DNA of 36,506 nt from Candidatus Peregrinibacteria bacterium (GTDB taxonomy: Bacteria > Patescibacteriota > Gracilibacteria > UBA1369 > JABINC01). The first letter of the stretch is position 1; each line of letters opens with the position of its first letter. The translations under genes were made by a program, and so were the position numbers. Where the stretch lies: NCBI GenBank assembly GCA_018697675.1, contig JABINC010000020.1, positions 1 to 36,506 of the forward strand, in the 5' to 3' direction. Shown one piece after another: positions 34,293-36,506 of this stretch. Below the pieces are notes generated by a model. That model did not search any database, was not told the DNA's origin, and was given only the letters and a program-made list of their open reading frames with translations.

Positions 34293-35560
34293 ATTGAAAT
34301 CATCTGAGACCTCTTCGGCCCAACTCCGATGTAGCTCACCGGAACTCCGAGGCGCTCTTCGATGAAATTAACATAAGCCTGCGCAGCTTCTGGCAATTCT
34401 TCAAAAGTCCCCACGGTAGTTATATCCTCTTCCCAACCAGGAAGTTCTTCATAGATTGGCTCAACATTATCAAGGTCTTCGAGGCGGGTAGGGTAGTGAT
34501 CAACTTCCACTCCGTTAACTTTATAACCAATACATACTTTCAAAGTAGAAAGCCCAGTCAAAACATCCAATTTCGTTAAATTAATAGATGACAACCCATT
34601 CACACGAGCTGAGTATGCCATCTGCACCAAATCCAACCATCCACAACGCCTAGGACGTCCAGTAGTTGACCCAAATTCACCTCCAGCATCGCGGATTTGA
34701 TCTCCGAGAGAATCCAAAAGCTCAGTAGCAAAAGGCCCAGCTCCAACTCTAGTTGTGTACGCCTTCACAATACCAATTACCTCCGAGATTTTACTTGGCG
34801 GCAACCCCAGCCCCGTACAAATCCCTCCGATCGAAGCATTCGACGAAGTTACAAAAGGGTAGGTACCATGGTCGATATCAAGCATAAATCCATTTGCCCC
34901 CTCGATCAGCACATTTTTACCTAAATCCACGGCCGCATTCATCTCAAAAGACACTTTTTTCAGCATACTCGCAATCTTCGCCCCCATCTCAAGATGCCAA
35001 GCCAATTCCTCATCCGCACCCTCATGTTTAAATCCGTACATTTCCTCAGCCCGCGCCACACATTCACGATACTTTTTCTCAAAAAGTTCCAAATCCTCAA
35101 AGTCACACATCCTCATCGCATGCCGAGAGATTTTCTCAGCATAACAAGGTCCAATCCCACGTTTCGTCGTCCCCACTTTTTTATCCCCTTTTTTCTCTTC
35201 CTGAAGCCCATCAATAACCTTATGATAATCAAAAAGCACAGTCGCCCGATCTGACAAAAACAGTCGTCCATCCCACGGAATTCCACCTGCCAACAACTTT
35301 TCAAGCTCCTGAAACATGGTCGAAAGATGCACAACTACACCATTTCCAATCATACATTTGGTACCCTCATTCAAAAGACCAGATGGCAACAGATGAAACA
35401 CATGCTTGTTATCACCTACAACCACAGTATGCCCCGCATTCGCACCACCAGTCGCACGCCCAATAATTGGATAATCCTTCGCCAAAATATCCACCAATTT
35501 ACCCTTACCTTCATCTCCCCACTGAGCTCCAAGCACCACAGTAACTTTACCTTGATCCAT
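34289..35560 (-). CDS. purA: Adenylosuccinate synthetase
   Basis: PurA joins IMP and aspartate using GTP, the first committed step of AMP synthesis. The GTP-binding start VVLGAQWGDEGKGKLVD (about 9-25), GNGVVVHL, GTTKRGIGPCYAEK, the ANGFMLDIDHGTYPFVTSSN segment (about 220-239), GEFGSTTGRPRRCGW and TKLDVL near the C-terminal third are all in place. At 423 residues it is full length. No other purine gene is nearby. It is transcribed towards the TPR-like gene. Confidence 0.98.
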   Translation of the reverse strand: MDQGKVTVVLGAQWGDEGKGKLVDILAKDYPIIGRATGGANAGHTVVVGDNKHVFHLLPSGLLNEGTKCMIGNGVVVHLSTMFQELEKLLAGGIPWDGRLFLSDRATVLFDYHKVIDGLQEEKKGDKKVGTTKRGIGPCYAEKISRHAMRMCDFEDLELFEKKYRECVARAEEMYGFKHEGADEELAWHLEMGAKIASMLKKVSFEMNAAVDLGKNVLIEGANGFMLDIDHGTYPFVTSSNASIGGICTGLGLPPSKISEVIGIVKAYTTRVGAGPFATELLDSLGDQIRDAGGEFGSTTGRPRRCGWLDLVQMAYSARVNGLSSINLTKLDVLTGLSTLKVCIGYKVNGVEVDHYPTRLEDLDNVEPIYEELPGWEEDITTVGTFEELPEAAQAYVNFIEERLGVPVSYIGVGPKRSQMISI

Positions 35561-35692
35561 TTTTATAAAAATTAAAGTTTAAAAATTTTCAAATCACATC
35601 TCAAAAATCACACTCGAAAATTTAAATGAATTAAACCCAAAATAAAAGAGGAAAAATAACACCAAAAGAACTTGACTTCCCACGAAAATATG

Positions 35693-35722
35693 TTGACGCA
35701 ACGCCCTCCAAAATGGTATACA
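35693..35722 (+). promoter_or_regulatory. Promoter of the gene at the right edge
   Basis: TTGACG (35693-35698, 5/6) and TATACA (35717-35722, 4/6) are 18 bp apart, ahead of the ATG at 35748. Confidence 0.6.
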
Positions 35723-35747
35723 TACACCTTGTAATTTAATTTTTCCA

Positions 35748-36506
35748 ATGCTTGATTTCACAGACACAGATGAAATAAACGTTGATCCGCAAATGAACGG
35801 TCCTAGGGTAGAAGAAGGCCCTACGAATTCGACTTTAACTCCAAAAGCTCCAAAAGCAAGGAGAGAGTTGCTTGGAGTAAGACGACATCTAAAATCAACT
35901 TTTCTCAAACCTTTACTGGATAGAGCAAGAGCCGTAAGGGAAAAAGTTGGTACTCATTTAGAAGGATTTAAACAGCATGATTTAACATTGCCGCCGATAG
36001 AAGTACCTCCAGTAGAATCCACCAAACCAGAAATAACTGAGGCAGAAACAATTTCACGAAACATAGAAGAAAAAGAGGCAGAACCTATACTTGCTAAAGC
36101 CCCCAAATTTATAAAAGAATTTTGGATACAATCAAAAAAGAAAAAAACATGGAGCATGAAAGATCTAAAAGAATCTGGTCCCAAAGGAGAAGAAACGTAT
36201 CTAGCACTAACAACATCTACTCTTGCAACAGAAGAGTTTTGGATGCAAACCTTCAATTATTTCGGCTACAACATGATGGCATATTTTGAACATGATCCAG
36301 AAACTGACAATGGAAAATGGCATGAATTATTTGAAGCATGGTGTGACCAAATTCCAGGAAAAACAGAGCTCGCTGAAACCGCAGTAAAAGAGAATGAAGG
36401 ATTAGTAAAAGGAATAACATACAGAGCAATAAATCAACGAAATTTATGGGGAAGAAGAGATAAAATTAATTTTGACCTAGAAGAAATATTACAAGAAGGA
36501 CGAGCC
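35748..36506 (+). CDS. Unknown protein, cut by the right edge of the window (253 codons visible)
   Basis: An open frame runs from the ATG at 35748 to the last base without a stop. It begins MLDFTDTDEINVDPQMNGPR. The first 120 residues are polar with a basic helical part (KAPKARRELLGVRRHLKSTF) and a Pro/Glu-rich stretch. From about 120 the protein becomes aromatic-rich and more globular (EFWIQSKKKKTWSMKDLKES, EEFWMQTFNYFGYNMMAYFE). I recognise no family. It is divergent from purA across a 187-base gap. Confidence 0.7.
   Translation, partial: MLDFTDTDEINVDPQMNGPRVEEGPTNSTLTPKAPKARRELLGVRRHLKSTFLKPLLDRARAVREKVGTHLEGFKQHDLTLPPIEVPPVESTKPEITEAETISRNIEEKEAEPILAKAPKFIKEFWIQSKKKKTWSMKDLKESGPKGEETYLALTTSTLATEEFWMQTFNYFGYNMMAYFEHDPETDNGKWHELFEAWCDQIPGKTELAETAVKENEGLVKGITYRAINQRNLWGRRDKINFDLEEILQEGRA

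Overview
The window is AT-rich bacterial DNA using the standard code: TGA acts as a stop, for example at the end of the RND pump. The gene content suggests a Patescibacteria/CPR-type genome, perhaps near Peregrinibacteria. The reasons are many lineage-specific short proteins, a sigma-region-4 plus HARE-HTH regulator, a stand-alone VirD4-like ATPase, a DUF5665-type membrane protein, and sparse biosynthesis (nadA-nadC without nadB). This assignment is inference. None of the start codons I inspected has a clear Shine-Dalgarno sequence, whereas many genes have readable TTGACA/TATAAT or TGnTATAAT promoters.

Positions 1-1944 hold the most unusual feature: an integron-like gene-cassette array with no integrase in view. 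Three attC-like inverted repeats (16-145, 694-834, 1259-1410) alternate with single co-oriented genes (232-591, 864-1241, 1432-1944). The left arm of each later site is complementary, over 9 bp, to the right-end box of the site before it. This is what cassette excision and insertion at G^TT would leave. The first cassette carries its own strong promoter.

Positions 1978-11396 hold a cupin, a small membrane protein, an ABC-F ATPase and a cell-surface block on the minus strand: a 3D-domain/peptidoglycan-binding protein, an M23 endopeptidase with three SLH domains, and a VirD4-like ATPase. Divergent from that block, 11465-16605 encodes an RND-type export system (adaptor and pump) plus a 57-aa ORF overlapping the pump stop.

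Positions 16660-24715 carry aspS, dnaE and several unrecognised small proteins. AspRS has the residues expected of a non-discriminating enzyme. A tRNA-Leu(UAG) and a long regulatory region with two candidate promoters precede the sigma4/HARE regulator (25243-26343), which ends in a strong intrinsic terminator. Then come a HIT protein, two small ORFs, a minus-strand operon (charged protein, nadA, nadC), valS with a downstream small gene, a TPR-like protein, purA and the start of a further unrecognised gene running off the right edge.

The housekeeping genes cover translation (aspS, valS, tRNA-Leu), replication (dnaE), purine synthesis (purA) and NAD synthesis (nadA, nadC). The envelope genes cover peptidoglycan remodelling, S-layer anchoring and efflux. 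The cassette array is the accessory region.
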